NCBI GenBank assembly: GCA_020631555.1
Contig: JAHDGY010000001.1
Span: 1 to 45,434 of the forward strand
Length of the DNA: 45,434 bases
Direction of reading: 5' to 3'
Source of the DNA: Flavobacteriales bacterium
GTDB taxonomy: Bacteria; Bacteroidota; Bacteroidia; Flavobacteriales_D; Parvicellaceae
This document shows, one piece after another, positions 7,941-17,666 of this stretch. The number at the start of each line of letters is the position of its first letter. Positions within the stretch are counted from its first letter, which is position 1. A program made the position numbers and the translations under genes. The notes beneath the pieces are model-generated. The model did no database searches. It worked only from the letters and a program-made list of their open reading frames with translations, and was not told the origin of the DNA.

Positions 7941-10900
7941 ATGTATTTAATATTTGATACCGAAACCACCGGGCTTCCTAAGGATTTTAAGGCACCAATA
8001 ACTGACACCGACAACTGGCCAAGGTGCATTCAAATTGCATGGCAGCTGCACGACGATCTGGGAAATTGCATCGAGCACAAGGATTATCTAGTTCAGCCCG
8101 ATGGTTTTTCTATTCCCTACCAGTCGGAACAAATTCACGGTATTTCTACAGAACTTGCACAGGCAGATGGTATTCCTTTGGCCAATGTGCTTCAGGAATT
8201 CAATGACGTACTTAACCGATCCACTTTTGTGGTTGGACAAAACGTTGGCTTCGACGTTAACGTTATGGGGTGTGAGCTCTATCGAGAAAGAGTTGCCAAT
8301 AAACTGCAAGAGCTTCCGGTTCTAGATACCTGTACGGAAACCACTGCCAACCTGTGCAAAATTCCAGGCGGTCGAGGTGGTAAATTCAAACTCCCAACAC
8401 TTACCGAACTTCACCAGCATCTATTTGGACAGGCGTTTAGTGAAGCGCATAACGCAACGGCCGATGTTGAAGCAACAACAAGATGTTTTCTCGAACTAAT
8501 TAGATTAAACATCTACTCCCCTGCCGAATTGCAGTCTGACGAGGGATACTTAAGAAGATTTAAGGAGCATAATCCATCCCAATTTGAAACGATTGGACTT
8601 ACGCATCAAAACCTTAAAGAAGCAAGTGCCAAGTTAAAATCAACCGAATCTGAAGGGACGGATGTTACTTCCGAAACCATCGCGAAAAACATTGAGGCAT
8701 TACAAGATGTATCGTTTTCGCACTTCCACAATCACTCCCAGTTTTCGGTACTGCAATCCACCACTCGCGTGGAAGATTTAGTGAAACGAGCGGTTGATGT
8801 AGGCTGCCCGGCAGTAGCGCTTACGGACGTCGGAAATATGATGGCGGGATTCAACTTTGTAAAGGCTGCTTTGGGTCACAACAAGGGCGTTCAGAAACAA
8901 ATATCTGAATTACAAAGCCAACTGGAACCGACCGAAGAAGAAGCTCCAATTGAACCTCAGGAGGCGGAAAAAATCCAAAACCAGATCGCCAATTTAAAAC
9001 GGCAAACGATCAAACCTATTCTAGGTTGTGAGTTTTTCGTGTGTTCAGACCGACACAACAAATCGGTGAAAGACAATGGGTATCAGATTCCAATTCTTGC
9101 CAAAAACAAGGCTGGTTACCATAACTTGGCGAAACTAGCTTCGGCTGCGGAAGTCGAAGGAAAATACTACGTTCCGAGGGTGGATAAAACCATCATCGAG
9201 GAATTAAAGGAAAACTTGATTGTTCTTTCCGGTGGACTGAATGGAGAAATCCCGAAGAAGATTTTAAATGAGGGAATCGAAAAAGCAGAGGAAGCTTTTA
9301 TCTGGTGGCACGAACAATTTGGCGATGATTTTTATGTGGAACTGACACGCCACGGATTAGAAGAAGAACGAATTGTAAACGCCAAACTACTGGAATTCTG
9401 CACCAAGTATGGTGTGAAATATATCGCGAGTAACAACACCTACTACCTCAACCAGGCGGACGCTCAAGCACACGATGTGCTATTGTGCGTAAAGGACGGT
9501 GAAAAACGAGAAACTCCAATTGGACGTGGACGAGGATTTCGATTCGGATTTCCAAATGAAGAGTTCTATTTCAAGTCTCCGAAGGAGATGAAAAAGCTTT
9601 TTGCAGATTTGCCGGAAGCAATTAGAACGACTAACGAAATTGTAGAGAAAATCGAAACGTATGAACTGGCTAGAGATGTACTGCTACCTGCATACGATAT
9701 TCCAGAAGAATTTCAAGATCCTCGCGATGAAGAGGACCCAAGTTTAAAGATTGGAGAAAACAATTTGCTGCGTCACCTCACCTACGAAGGAGCTACAAAA
9801 CGGTATGATGAAATTACGGATGAAATCCGGGAGCGATTGGATTTCGAACTTGCCACAATACAAAACACTGGATATCCTGGGTATTTCCTAATTGTTCAGG
9901 ACTTTTGTAACAAGGCACGAGAAATGGGAGTTTCCGTAGGGCCTGGTCGAGGGTCGGCTGCTGGTTCGGCTGTTGCCTATTGCATCGGAATCACGAATGT
10001 CGACCCGATTAAATACGACCTACTTTTCGAGCGTTTTCTGAATCCAGACAGGGTATCCCTTCCCGATATCGATATCGACTTTGACGACGAAGGACGAGGT
10101 CGCGTAATTCAATACGTAATCGACAAATACGGAGCAAGTCAGGTTGCGCAGATTGTTACGTACGGAACGATGGCCGCAAAATCTTCGATTCGAGATACTG
10201 GCCGAGTTCTAGACCTTCCCCTACCCGATACCGACCGGATTGCGAAGCTGATTCCGGACATGTCACTAAAAAAGATATTTGGTTGGTCCGAAGAACAGTT
10301 GGCAAATAAATTGAACAGCAAACAAATGCTGTTGGTGGCGGAACTTAAACAGATCTACGATTCTAAAGAATTGCAAGGTGAGGTGTTGCGACAAGCACAC
10401 AAGCTGGAAGGCTCGATGCGTAACACTGGTATTCACGCCTGTGGTGTAATTATTACCCCTGAGGACATTCGGGAATTAGTGCCAGTTGCTTTAGCCAAGG
10501 ATTCTGATATGTATAGCACTCAGTTCGACAACTCCGTTGTTGAATCTGCAGGTCTGTTGAAAATGGATTTCCTCGGTCTGAAAACCCTGACTTTGATCAA
10601 GGATGCGATTAAAATCGTAAAGGCTAGACACGATATTGACATAGATATTGAGGCCATTCCGCTGGACGACGAGAAAACCTACGAACTATTCCAGCGAGGC
10701 GATACGATCGGAGTGTTCCAGTACGAATCTCCCGGAATGCAGAAATACATGCGTTCGCTTAAACCTTCGGTATTTGCCGATTTAATTGCAATGAACGCAT
10801 TGTACCGACCGGGACCATTGGAATACATTCCTTCCTTTATCAAAAGGAAACACGGAGAGGAGGAAATCACCTACGATCTCGATGCTTGCGAAGAATATCT

Positions 10901-12374
10901 GAAAGAAACTTACGGAATTACAGTTTATCAGGAGCAGGTGATGTTACTCTCTCAAAAACTGGCAGGATTCTCCAAAGGTGATGCGGATATTTTGCGTAAA
11001 GCCATGGGTAAGAAAATAATGGCGCTGCTAGACAAGCTTAAACCACAGTTTATTGAGGGTGGAGCAAATAATGGCCATGACAAAAAAATATTAGAAAAAA
11101 TCTGGAAGGACTGGGAAGCATTTGCTTCGTACGCCTTCAACAAATCGCACTCTACTTGTTACGCTTGGATTGCTTACCAAACAGCATATCTAAAGGCCCA
11201 CTACCCTGCCGAATACATGGCGGCCGTTCTGAGCAACAACATGAACGACATTAAACAGGTGACCTTCTTTATGGAGGAATGTCGAAGAATGGGCTTAGAG
11301 GTTTTGGGGCCAGATGTAAATGAATCGTATTATAAGTTCGCCGTAAATAAGGAGGGTGCAGTTCGCTTCGGATTGGGCGCAATCAAAGGTGTGGGAGAAG
11401 GAGCCGTTCAGGCTATTGTAGATGAGCGCAAAGAAGCTGGTAGTTACCTTTCTATTTTCGATTTCGCCAAGCGAATTGATCTAAAAGCAGCCAACAAAAA
11501 GGCTTTTGAAGGCATTGCCCTTGGCGGTGGATTCGATTCGTTCGAGATTTTTCACCGTGCTCAATTTTTCACTGAAGACAATGGCTCATCGTTCCTAGAG
11601 AAAATTGTGAAATTCGGGGCGGCTTTTCAAAGTCAAAAAGACGCACCACCAGATTTATTTGGGGACACTGTGGCTGTTGAAATCGCTGAACCTAAAGCTC
11701 CAATCTGTGAAGAATGGACGGCCATGGAAAAGCTTTCGAGGGAGAAAGAAGTTGTCGGAATCTATATTTCTGGCCACCCATTGGACGATTTTAAACTGGA
11801 AATCAAAAGTTTCGGAAAAGGAACTCTTAAACTTCTAAACGACGATTTAGCTAATATCAAAAATCAGGAGCTAAAACTAGCTGGCATTATTTCCATCGCG
11901 GAGCATAGAATGACTAAAAATGGTAAGCCATTCGGCACCTTGGAAGTGGAGGATTACGAAGCTGGTTTTAAGTTTTTCCTTTTTGGAGAAGATTACTTAA
12001 AACTTAAACACTTCCTCGTGGATGGTAGCTTTGTTTTTATTCACGGAAAAGCGGTCACTAGGAAATGGAGTAAAGATCCAAACGATCTGGAATTCAAGAT
12101 TAGTAGTATTGAACTATTGAGTGAAATCCGGGAAAAACTAGGTAAAAAAATCCGGTTAAAAGTGGACGCAAACCATGTTAACGATGAATTTGTTGAACAA
12201 CTAGGGTTGGCTTTAGAAGAACACCAAGGAAGCTGTTCTGTTGTCGTATCAATTTACGATCCGTTATCCAAAGTGAAAGTAGATATGCCTTCCCGAGCTA
12301 GTGGAGTAACATTGGAAAACGAACTCCTTCAAAAATTGGACGACATTAAAGAGCTTGAGTATTCTATCGGATAG
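7941..12374 (+). CDS. dnaE: DNA polymerase III alpha subunit with fused proofreading exonuclease
   Basis: This is the replicative polymerase, about 1477 residues from the ATG at 7941 (MYLIFDTETTGLP). An ATG at 7905 would add 12 residues ahead of the conserved start of the exonuclease fold and is less likely. The order is: a DEDDh exonuclease (DTETTGLP, GQNVGFDVN, HNATADVEA); a PHP domain starting at HFHNHSQFS near 8721; and the C-family polymerase core with GPGRGSAAGSAVAY and the catalytic acidic triad in PDIDIDFDD near 10065. Then come the helix-hairpin-helix region and an OB fold (LAGIISIAEHRMTKNGKPFG). Ordinary DnaE is near 1160 residues, so the extra length is the N-terminal exonuclease. 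It is followed by trxA after 127 bp. No damage is seen. Confidence 0.95.
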   Translation: MYLIFDTETTGLPKDFKAPITDTDNWPRCIQIAWQLHDDLGNCIEHKDYLVQPDGFSIPYQSEQIHGISTELAQADGIPLANVLQEFNDVLNRSTFVVGQNVGFDVNVMGCELYRERVANKLQELPVLDTCTETTANLCKIPGGRGGKFKLPTLTELHQHLFGQAFSEAHNATADVEATTRCFLELIRLNIYSPAELQSDEGYLRRFKEHNPSQFETIGLTHQNLKEASAKLKSTESEGTDVTSETIAKNIEALQDVSFSHFHNHSQFSVLQSTTRVEDLVKRAVDVGCPAVALTDVGNMMAGFNFVKAALGHNKGVQKQISELQSQLEPTEEEAPIEPQEAEKIQNQIANLKRQTIKPILGCEFFVCSDRHNKSVKDNGYQIPILAKNKAGYHNLAKLASAAEVEGKYYVPRVDKTIIEELKENLIVLSGGLNGEIPKKILNEGIEKAEEAFIWWHEQFGDDFYVELTRHGLEEERIVNAKLLEFCTKYGVKYIASNNTYYLNQADAQAHDVLLCVKDGEKRETPIGRGRGFRFGFPNEEFYFKSPKEMKKLFADLPEAIRTTNEIVEKIETYELARDVLLPAYDIPEEFQDPRDEEDPSLKIGENNLLRHLTYEGATKRYDEITDEIRERLDFELATIQNTGYPGYFLIVQDFCNKAREMGVSVGPGRGSAAGSAVAYCIGITNVDPIKYDLLFERFLNPDRVSLPDIDIDFDDEGRGRVIQYVIDKYGASQVAQIVTYGTMAAKSSIRDTGRVLDLPLPDTDRIAKLIPDMSLKKIFGWSEEQLANKLNSKQMLLVAELKQIYDSKELQGEVLRQAHKLEGSMRNTGIHACGVIITPEDIRELVPVALAKDSDMYSTQFDNSVVESAGLLKMDFLGLKTLTLIKDAIKIVKARHDIDIDIEAIPLDDEKTYELFQRGDTIGVFQYESPGMQKYMRSLKPSVFADLIAMNALYRPGPLEYIPSFIKRKHGEEEITYDLDACEEYLKETYGITVYQEQVMLLSQKLAGFSKGDADILRKAMGKKIMALLDKLKPQFIEGGANNGHDKKILEKIWKDWEAFASYAFNKSHSTCYAWIAYQTAYLKAHYPAEYMAAVLSNNMNDIKQVTFFMEECRRMGLEVLGPDVNESYYKFAVNKEGAVRFGLGAIKGVGEGAVQAIVDERKEAGSYLSIFDFAKRIDLKAANKKAFEGIALGGGFDSFEIFHRAQFFTEDNGSSFLEKIVKFGAAFQSQKDAPPDLFGDTVAVEIAEPKAPICEEWTAMEKLSREKEVVGIYISGHPLDDFKLEIKSFGKGTLKLLNDDLANIKNQELKLAGIISIAEHRMTKNGKPFGTLEVEDYEAGFKFFLFGEDYLKLKHFLVDGSFVFIHGKAVTRKWSKDPNDLEFKISSIELLSEIREKLGKKIRLKVDANHVNDEFVEQLGLALEEHQGSCSVVVSIYDPLSKVKVDMPSRASGVTLENELLQKLDDIKELEYSIG

Positions 12375-12501
12375 GCGACCAATGTCAATTAACCAAGCGG
12401 AGAAGTGATGATAACACAAAACAAGAACGTATATTTAGTCCAGGTTTTGAACAAAACAAAATTGTCAGCCTTAACTAATTGAACTTTAATTAAATTAAAA
12501 A

Positions 12502-12819
12502 ATGGCAGTAGAATTCACAGAAGCGAATTTCGATGAGTTAGCACTTAAGTCGGAAAAGCCCGTATTAATAGATTTTTGGGCTGAGTGGTGTGGACCATGT
12601 AGAATGATCGGACCGCTTGTAGACGAAATTCATAACGAATATGAAGGTAAAGCGGTTGTTGGAAAAGTAAATATTGACCAACATCCTAACATCGCAGCCA
12701 AATATGGAGTGCGAAATATTCCAACCGTTCTATTTTTAAAGGGTGGAGAAATGGTGGACAAATCCGTTGGAGCTGTTCCAAAATCAGCACTTACCGAAAA
12801 GCTTGAGGCACAACTCTAA
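12502..12819 (+). CDS. trxA: Thioredoxin
   Basis: This is a cytoplasmic disulfide reductase of 105 residues, the normal length for thioredoxin 1. The active site WCGPC has its cysteines at residues 30 and 33, and the cis-proline loop is NIPTV. There is no signal peptide. It is followed by a strong terminator, so it is probably the end of its transcription unit. The gene after it belongs to an unrelated family. Confidence 0.96.
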   Translation: MAVEFTEANFDELALKSEKPVLIDFWAEWCGPCRMIGPLVDEIHNEYEGKAVVGKVNIDQHPNIAAKYGVRNIPTVLFLKGGEMVDKSVGAVPKSALTEKLEAQL

Positions 12820-12838
12820 TTGTGCAATGACTTTACTA

Positions 12839-12870
12839 AATCCTCGTAGCTCTGCTGCGGGGATTTTTTT
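12839..12870 (+). terminator. Intrinsic terminator after trxA
   Basis: A 12-bp stem (12839-12850 with 12854-12865, including two G-U pairs in the RNA) has a TCT loop and a T7 run ending at 12870. It begins 20 bp after the trxA stop and ends 14 bp before the DUF58 start. Confidence 0.9.
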
Positions 12871-12884
12871 GTATCATTAAGGCA

Positions 12885-13805
12885 ATGACGGGAAAAATTG
12901 ATGAACAACGAATTCGGGAACTTGGTGGCATCGAATTGCTAGCAAAACAGGTTGTTGAAGGTTTTATAACCGGATTGCATAAAAGTCCGTTTCATGGTTT
13001 TTCGGTGGAATTTGCCGAGCATCGTCTGTATAACAAAGGCGAATCGACCAGGCACATCGACTGGAAATTGTACGCGAGAACGGAAAAACTATTTGTCAAA
13101 CGATACGAGGAAGAAACCAATTTAAGGTGCCAGATTGTAATCGACAACTCATCTTCCATGCAGTTTCCACAAGGTATCGAGAACAACAAAATGCATTTTG
13201 CGGTACACGCAGCGGCTGCAATCAGCAATTTACTGTCTCGACAGAGAGATGCAGTTGGACTATCCGTCTTCAATGAGAAATTAGATCTCCACACTCCAGC
13301 CAAATCTTCCGGACCTCATCGGCGATTCCTTTTCCAACAATTGGAAAATCTGCTCGAAGAATATCGCGAACAGGATGCGCGACAGACTTTTGTCGTGGAT
13401 TCACTCCACCAAATAGCGGAAAGCATAAACCGAAGATCGCTAGTTGTAATATTCAGCGACATGATGGACAACTCGGATCAACACGATAAGATTTTTTCAG
13501 CGCTGCAACATTTAAAACACAACAAACACGAAATTATACTATTCCACACAGTAGATTGGAAAAAGGAAATCGATTTTGAATTCGATAATCGACCGTACAC
13601 TTTTGTGGATATGGAAACCAACGAACAGGTAAAAATCACACCTTCACAGGTTAAAGACAATTACCGAAATAAAATGGAAGCAGCCCGCAAAAATCTGAAA
13701 CTAAAGTGTGGGCAATACGCAATTGATTTTGTGGAAGTAGACATCAATAAAGGATATTACCAGACCTTGTTGGAATTTCTCATCAAGCGGCAAAAAATGA
13801 TTTGA
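12885..13805 (+). CDS. DUF58 family protein
   Basis: This is a 306-residue soluble protein of the DUF58 family. The family signature GESTRHIDWKLYARTEKLFVK is present near residues 52-72, followed by a von Willebrand A-like region with a metal-site-like DNSSSM motif. Members usually work with MoxR AAA ATPases, often in gene clusters for surface or stress functions. Here no MoxR gene is adjacent, so any partner lies outside the window. The gene starts just after the trxA terminator. Its 3' end runs convergently into the next gene, with 3 bp between stops. Confidence 0.88.
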   Translation: MTGKIDEQRIRELGGIELLAKQVVEGFITGLHKSPFHGFSVEFAEHRLYNKGESTRHIDWKLYARTEKLFVKRYEEETNLRCQIVIDNSSSMQFPQGIENNKMHFAVHAAAAISNLLSRQRDAVGLSVFNEKLDLHTPAKSSGPHRRFLFQQLENLLEEYREQDARQTFVVDSLHQIAESINRRSLVVIFSDMMDNSDQHDKIFSALQHLKHNKHEIILFHTVDWKKEIDFEFDNRPYTFVDMETNEQVKITPSQVKDNYRNKMEAARKNLKLKCGQYAIDFVEVDINKGYYQTLLEFLIKRQKMI

Positions 13806-13808
13806 AAT

Positions 13809-16331
13809 TTACTCGTCTTCAGTTACAATTCCAAACTGCAATGTAGGAGTATTAAATTGTCTGGAAGAACCTCCGTAAACAACGTGTAATCCGGGTTTAA
13901 TTTTCGTTCTACCAATTTTAAATGGTCGGCAAATACCATAGTAAATATCCGCATAATGGTAATTCGCCTCCTTAATAAATAGGTAGTTCATTCCGCCAAA
14001 AGTTTCGAATTTGAGTCTTCGAAGGAGTGGCAGATTCTGCAACAAAGTCCCCTTGAAATAGTGCGTGTAATGCGCTTCTGCATACGGCTTGGTAGTCACA
14101 AAAGTAGACTCCTGCATCTGATTCTCGTATGGAGAGGAAAAGAACCAAAAATCGCTGCGCCCAAACACCATTTTGTCTTCGTAGCGCACTGATCTTGTGT
14201 TTAAAAACTGACCCGTTTCAAGTTCAAATATTGAAATTCCAAATTGCCCCACGTTCATCTTCTGCAATACATTGAGGGATAGAAAATCGTAGTTAAGTAT
14301 ACTATTTAATATTCCCGGAACCGACTTTTTATATTCCAACGTAAAAGTTGGCCAACGGCTACCTAAAACAATCTTCTCATTCCTATCAATCATATACTTT
14401 TGATTAGGAGTGAATTTCAATTTCGTAGCGAATCTAAGCGTACGATAACTAGCAAACGATCGCGCCTCAGATTCCGGCGCAATATTCGAAGAAAAATAAC
14501 CTGCCTTATATTTCTCCACAGAAGCATTATTCGCCAACGCAACATCCTCTGACAGATATAGCCCATTTAGCAACTCATATTTTCCGCCTAAGGTAAACTG
14601 GGTTCTTTCCACAAAGTTGGTTGGTTCAAAAGCATTGATAACTGATACGGGCTCAGATACATATAAAAAATTATGAACAACCGACGCTGAAACTGTTCCA
14701 AAATGCCGTGGGATAAATTTGTAGCTCACCCCTATCGATCCTTTAAGGTCGTTGTTTTCCAATCCATAGCTTGGCTCAAGATCGACTATAATCTTCCGTC
14801 CATTTTCATATTTTTTTTCAACTTCCATACTTGGCTGAAATCGAACTCCTCCAAAGCTAAATGGATCCCACATACCTAAGATTGGCATGAAATAAAACCG
14901 ACGGTCCTTTTTCCGATTATAATTGGTAACTCCCGCCCAAAGAATTTTCTTATAGTTAATTCTATTGTCTACGCTATCAATGGAATCGAGATAGGATTCT
15001 GCACTATGTGCGACGCGAATGCTGTCATCCCGAAATATGGCTCTTCTCTCTTCTGGCGTTAATTCAACCGGGCGACTTTCGTTCCAAAAAGTACTATCCT
15101 TATCGTAGGCTTCCTGAGTAGTTACAGAAAGTTCATTCTTAAAATATCTTTTAGGAAAATCTACATTAAACTTAAAATCGGAGTACAACACTTTTGTTTG
15201 TCCTTTATATTTCGTTTTTCCCACCTTGGTGAGGTAATCAAAGGTCTGACCAGAAACGATCCAAATACTGTCCTCAACCCGCGTATATTCTTGGTTTAGT
15301 TTAAACTCGTCGTAAGTTCTCAAACTCCCTCCATCGATTTCGACTTCCACTTTATTTATGGCAAAACTTCCTTCAATAATATCAATGTATCCGCTTGTAA
15401 ACGTATTGTTTCCCTTGTTTCTTGAAGTCAATTTAATGTGGTAAACCATTAGGGTATCCAAAAAATAAATCCTTTCCAATTTAAACTTGTAGGACAGAAA
15501 CGATGTCATATGCAATGGCGAAATAATTGGAATTTCAGCTAGACGATTCGCACGAATAAAATTCGCGTAGAAATCATATTGTTCTTCCGATGTGTTCAGA
15601 TAATAAAGGTACCTTGAGACTCCAACCTTCTTGTATCCTTCTCTGATTTCCTTGTAATCATTTGGTGCGTTAAACACACGAAAAGTCTTTATCTCAACCA
15701 AGTTAACATCGCGAACCGAATCCTTTATAGTTTCGATCGAATCAACTTTGTTAACATCAGTGCTATCCCGATTCTTTTGTTTTTGGCGATCCTTCTTATC
15801 AATTTCTAACTCGGTTGCCTTAATGTAGACATTACAGGTTGAGCTTTCAATTTGCGAACGATTCTTACTTCGAGATCGGATTGCCTCTCGAATAATGCCG
15901 TAAGCAGGGTCTCTTTTGTTAGCCTTTACAACAATTTCATCGAGCTCCTTTTGGTTCACGTCCATCCAAACATCTAATTTTTGGTCCTCCGATCTAACGA
16001 TAACCTGCACTACCTTCCTTCTGTAGCCCATTGCATTAAAAATCAAGTCGTTAACACCCTCTTGCGCCCAAATAACAAATTCTCCGTCGACATTTGCCAC
16101 AGCGCCCTTATCCGCTTTCTTAAGAAACACTTGTGCAAATGGTATTGGAGTGTTTTTGTGATCTCTAACAACTCCACTAACCTGTACTTGACTAAAAGAG
16201 TGAAATGAAGACAATAAGAAAATTGCTATTAGCAAACTACCCCGATCCCAATTCACGCCCAACCACTCCATCGAAATCAAGGCCGATATTCTAGTTCTTT
16301 TTCTCCCCATGTAGGCAAAAATCATCTTCAA
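13809..16331 (-). CDS. DUF5686 outer-membrane protein with carboxypeptidase-like regulatory domain
   Basis: This is an 840-residue protein typical of Bacteroidota. After a long N-terminal lead with a hydrophobic segment (LLIAIFLLSSFHSFSQ), a carboxypeptidase-D regulatory-like beta-sandwich follows (VSGVVRDHKNTPIPFAQVFL to MGYRRKVVQV). The remainder matches the DUF5686 pattern, with a probable C-terminal beta-barrel. The barrel inference rests on alternating aromatic strands and the length. The substrate is unknown; the family resembles TonB-dependent transporter accessory proteins in architecture. The true start could be an internal ATG (for example MGRKRTRIS, residue 8), since the signal peptide begins late. 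It is convergent with the DUF58 gene and monocistronic by spacing. Confidence 0.85.
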   Translation of the reverse strand: MKMIFAYMGRKRTRISALISMEWLGVNWDRGSLLIAIFLLSSFHSFSQVQVSGVVRDHKNTPIPFAQVFLKKADKGAVANVDGEFVIWAQEGVNDLIFNAMGYRRKVVQVIVRSEDQKLDVWMDVNQKELDEIVVKANKRDPAYGIIREAIRSRSKNRSQIESSTCNVYIKATELEIDKKDRQKQKNRDSTDVNKVDSIETIKDSVRDVNLVEIKTFRVFNAPNDYKEIREGYKKVGVSRYLYYLNTSEEQYDFYANFIRANRLAEIPIISPLHMTSFLSYKFKLERIYFLDTLMVYHIKLTSRNKGNNTFTSGYIDIIEGSFAINKVEVEIDGGSLRTYDEFKLNQEYTRVEDSIWIVSGQTFDYLTKVGKTKYKGQTKVLYSDFKFNVDFPKRYFKNELSVTTQEAYDKDSTFWNESRPVELTPEERRAIFRDDSIRVAHSAESYLDSIDSVDNRINYKKILWAGVTNYNRKKDRRFYFMPILGMWDPFSFGGVRFQPSMEVEKKYENGRKIIVDLEPSYGLENNDLKGSIGVSYKFIPRHFGTVSASVVHNFLYVSEPVSVINAFEPTNFVERTQFTLGGKYELLNGLYLSEDVALANNASVEKYKAGYFSSNIAPESEARSFASYRTLRFATKLKFTPNQKYMIDRNEKIVLGSRWPTFTLEYKKSVPGILNSILNYDFLSLNVLQKMNVGQFGISIFELETGQFLNTRSVRYEDKMVFGRSDFWFFSSPYENQMQESTFVTTKPYAEAHYTHYFKGTLLQNLPLLRRLKFETFGGMNYLFIKEANYHYADIYYGICRPFKIGRTKIKPGLHVVYGGSSRQFNTPTLQFGIVTEDE

Positions 16332-16531
16332 ATAGTATCGATTCGAATCTTAGACGATTCTTCACTACCAATTGTTACAGATCTATTTCATTGCCAAGCA
16401 AATGTGCATTAAATTGCTCAGGCTCCCACAAACCTGACACCCTTTTTAACAAAGTTTAACTGTTAATAACAAGCTAAAATGAGCACACAAAAAAAAGGGA
16501 GCATAACTCCCTTTCAAATATTGGCAGAATC
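16332..16531. other. Gap with the terminator of a dead T9SS tail
   Basis: No gene is seen. This region presumably carries the promoter of the DUF5686 gene. It holds one hairpin with a T run (16489-16514), described separately. Confidence 0.5.
16489..16514 (-). terminator. Intrinsic terminator left behind by a lost T9SS gene
   Basis: The arms AAAGGGAG (16494-16501) and CTCCCTTT (16507-16514) have a 5-nt loop. A T8 run follows on the minus strand. It lies 17 bp beyond the TAG of the sorting-domain tail at 16532. Confidence 0.8.
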
Positions 16532-16588
16532 CTACTTTACAACTACGAGACGCTGTGTTGAAGAATATCCATCCGCTTCAACAGTGAA
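16532..16588 (-). pseudogene. Last residues of a T9SS sorting domain
   Basis: The minus frame ends TVEADGYSSTQRLVVVK and a TAG stop, the usual end of a type-A sorting domain. A terminator follows. Upstream in the same frame the text becomes transposase, so the body of the cargo gene has been replaced or deleted. Confidence 0.7.
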
Positions 16589-16594
16589 ATCTGG

Positions 16595-16770
16595 AGCTTT
16601 GAGATAATTTTGAGCCATTCGAAAATCTGTTTTGAGGTGTCCGATCACTGGTTCAATGGCGGCTTGGAAGTAGTTATGAGTCCAATTTTATTTCCAAATT
16701 CATAGGGTTTGTGCAGGTACTGCATGTACGGGTTCATTTGCCATGATCTAGCCAATGTCTCATCGCCTAA
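16595..16770 (-). pseudogene. IS5-type transposase remnant with internal deletions
   Basis: Three blocks of an IS5-like transposase lie in the right order with the intervening parts missing. They are LGDETLARSWQMNPYMQYL (16714-16770), HKPYEFGNKIGLITT (16669-16713) and, after a frame change near 16670, AAIEPVIGHLKTDFRM (about 16616-16663). In complete transposases of this group, these motifs lie far apart. The last block continues in frame into the T9SS tail. No function remains. Family assignment rests on remembered motif patterns; I did not run an alignment. Confidence 0.75.
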
Positions 16771-16891
16771 AATGCGTCCAACTATCAAATCCTTTGTTCT
16801 CTTTATCTGAATGGTGCTTCTCTACAAGCTTTTTAAAAACTGAACGGTCAATCTTTTTGATAATCTGCGCAAACAGGGTAATAGTACTCAT
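16760..16891 (-). pseudogene. DUF4372-type transposase N-terminal fragment
   Basis: An ATG at 16891 opens a 43-residue frame, MSTITLFAQIIKKIDRSVFK onward to FDSWTHFRR, ending at a TGA at 16760. This matches the N-terminal DUF4372 domain of IS4-like transposases. Its end overlaps the start of the IS5-type fragment in another frame, so two different elements are joined here. Confidence 0.75.
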
Positions 16892-16960
16892 CAGAGGATC
16901 GTGTTTTTTTTACGAGCCACAAAGTAATTTTTGGACTAAAAACTAACCTCTCTTTTTTTT

Positions 16961-16984
16961 ATCTAGGACGCTATTGACCTAGAT
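16961..16984. repeat. 7-bp inverted repeat upstream of the glycan locus
   Basis: ATCTAGG and CCTAGAT are separated by 10 bp, about 50 bp before the first gene of the glycan locus. A T8 run precedes it on the plus strand. It could be an operator or an IS end; there is no further support. Confidence 0.3.
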
Positions 16985-17036
16985 TGATAATGGCTGTGTA
17001 TTTCTGGGATTATGTTTTATTTTCAGCCTCGGAAAT

Positions 17037-17660
17037 ATGAAGTCCCCATCGCATACTATACTTGTAGATCATTATCAAAATTGCTTTAGAAAGCATGGGG
17101 ATAATCACTTAGGAGTGGATTGGCCAAATGCACAAGATGCTGAACTGCGCTATAGGGTGGCTTTGGAAATTGTAAAGGATAAGACCATTAAACCCAGTAT
17201 TCTGGATGTAGGCTGCGGAACCGCAGGTATGTTGGACTATGCGCGACAGCTTGGAATACCCTTGAATTATGTCGGGCTAGATTTAGGAGAATTATTTGTT
17301 GAAAAGTGTCGAGAGAAGTTCCCAAAGATCAATTTTTATCACATTGATTTGCTTCAGGATTCAGACCAAATCCCCAATTTTGATTATCTCCTCCTAAACG
17401 GCGTATTTACGGAAAAACGTGAATTGTCCTTCGAAGAAATGTGGGAGTATTGTAAACAGATGATCACAGTCTGCTTTGCAAAAGCGAAGATCGGCATGGC
17501 GTTTAATGTAATGTCCAAATTTGTGGACTGGGAAAGGGACGATCTTTTTCATCTAAGCCATGATTTGTTGGCGGATTTTTTGACCAGAGAAGTCTCACGA
17601 AACTACGTGATACGAAATGATTATGGGTTGTATGAGTATTATGTATATCTGTATAAGTGA
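17037..17660 (+). CDS. Class I SAM-dependent methyltransferase
   Basis: This is a 207-residue soluble enzyme with the SAM-binding glycine loop ILDVGCGTAGML near residues 54-65 and an acidic residue after the second strand (VGLDLG). The remainder fits a Rossmann-fold methyltransferase. The substrate cannot be read. As first gene of a glycosyltransferase locus, it probably methylates a sugar or sugar nucleotide. The next gene starts within a few bases of the stop, so the two are co-transcribed. Upstream is transposase debris, so the operon promoter must lie in about 16.9-17.03 kb. Confidence 0.85.
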   Translation: MKSPSHTILVDHYQNCFRKHGDNHLGVDWPNAQDAELRYRVALEIVKDKTIKPSILDVGCGTAGMLDYARQLGIPLNYVGLDLGELFVEKCREKFPKINFYHIDLLQDSDQIPNFDYLLLNGVFTEKRELSFEEMWEYCKQMITVCFAKAKIGMAFNVMSKFVDWERDDLFHLSHDLLADFLTREVSRNYVIRNDYGLYEYYVYLYK

Positions 17661-17666
17661 TTGCTG

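Noticed and set aside
8024-8325. Small overlapping frames inside dnaE on both strands
   Set aside because: They are shadows of the strongly conserved exonuclease-coding frame and show no family features.
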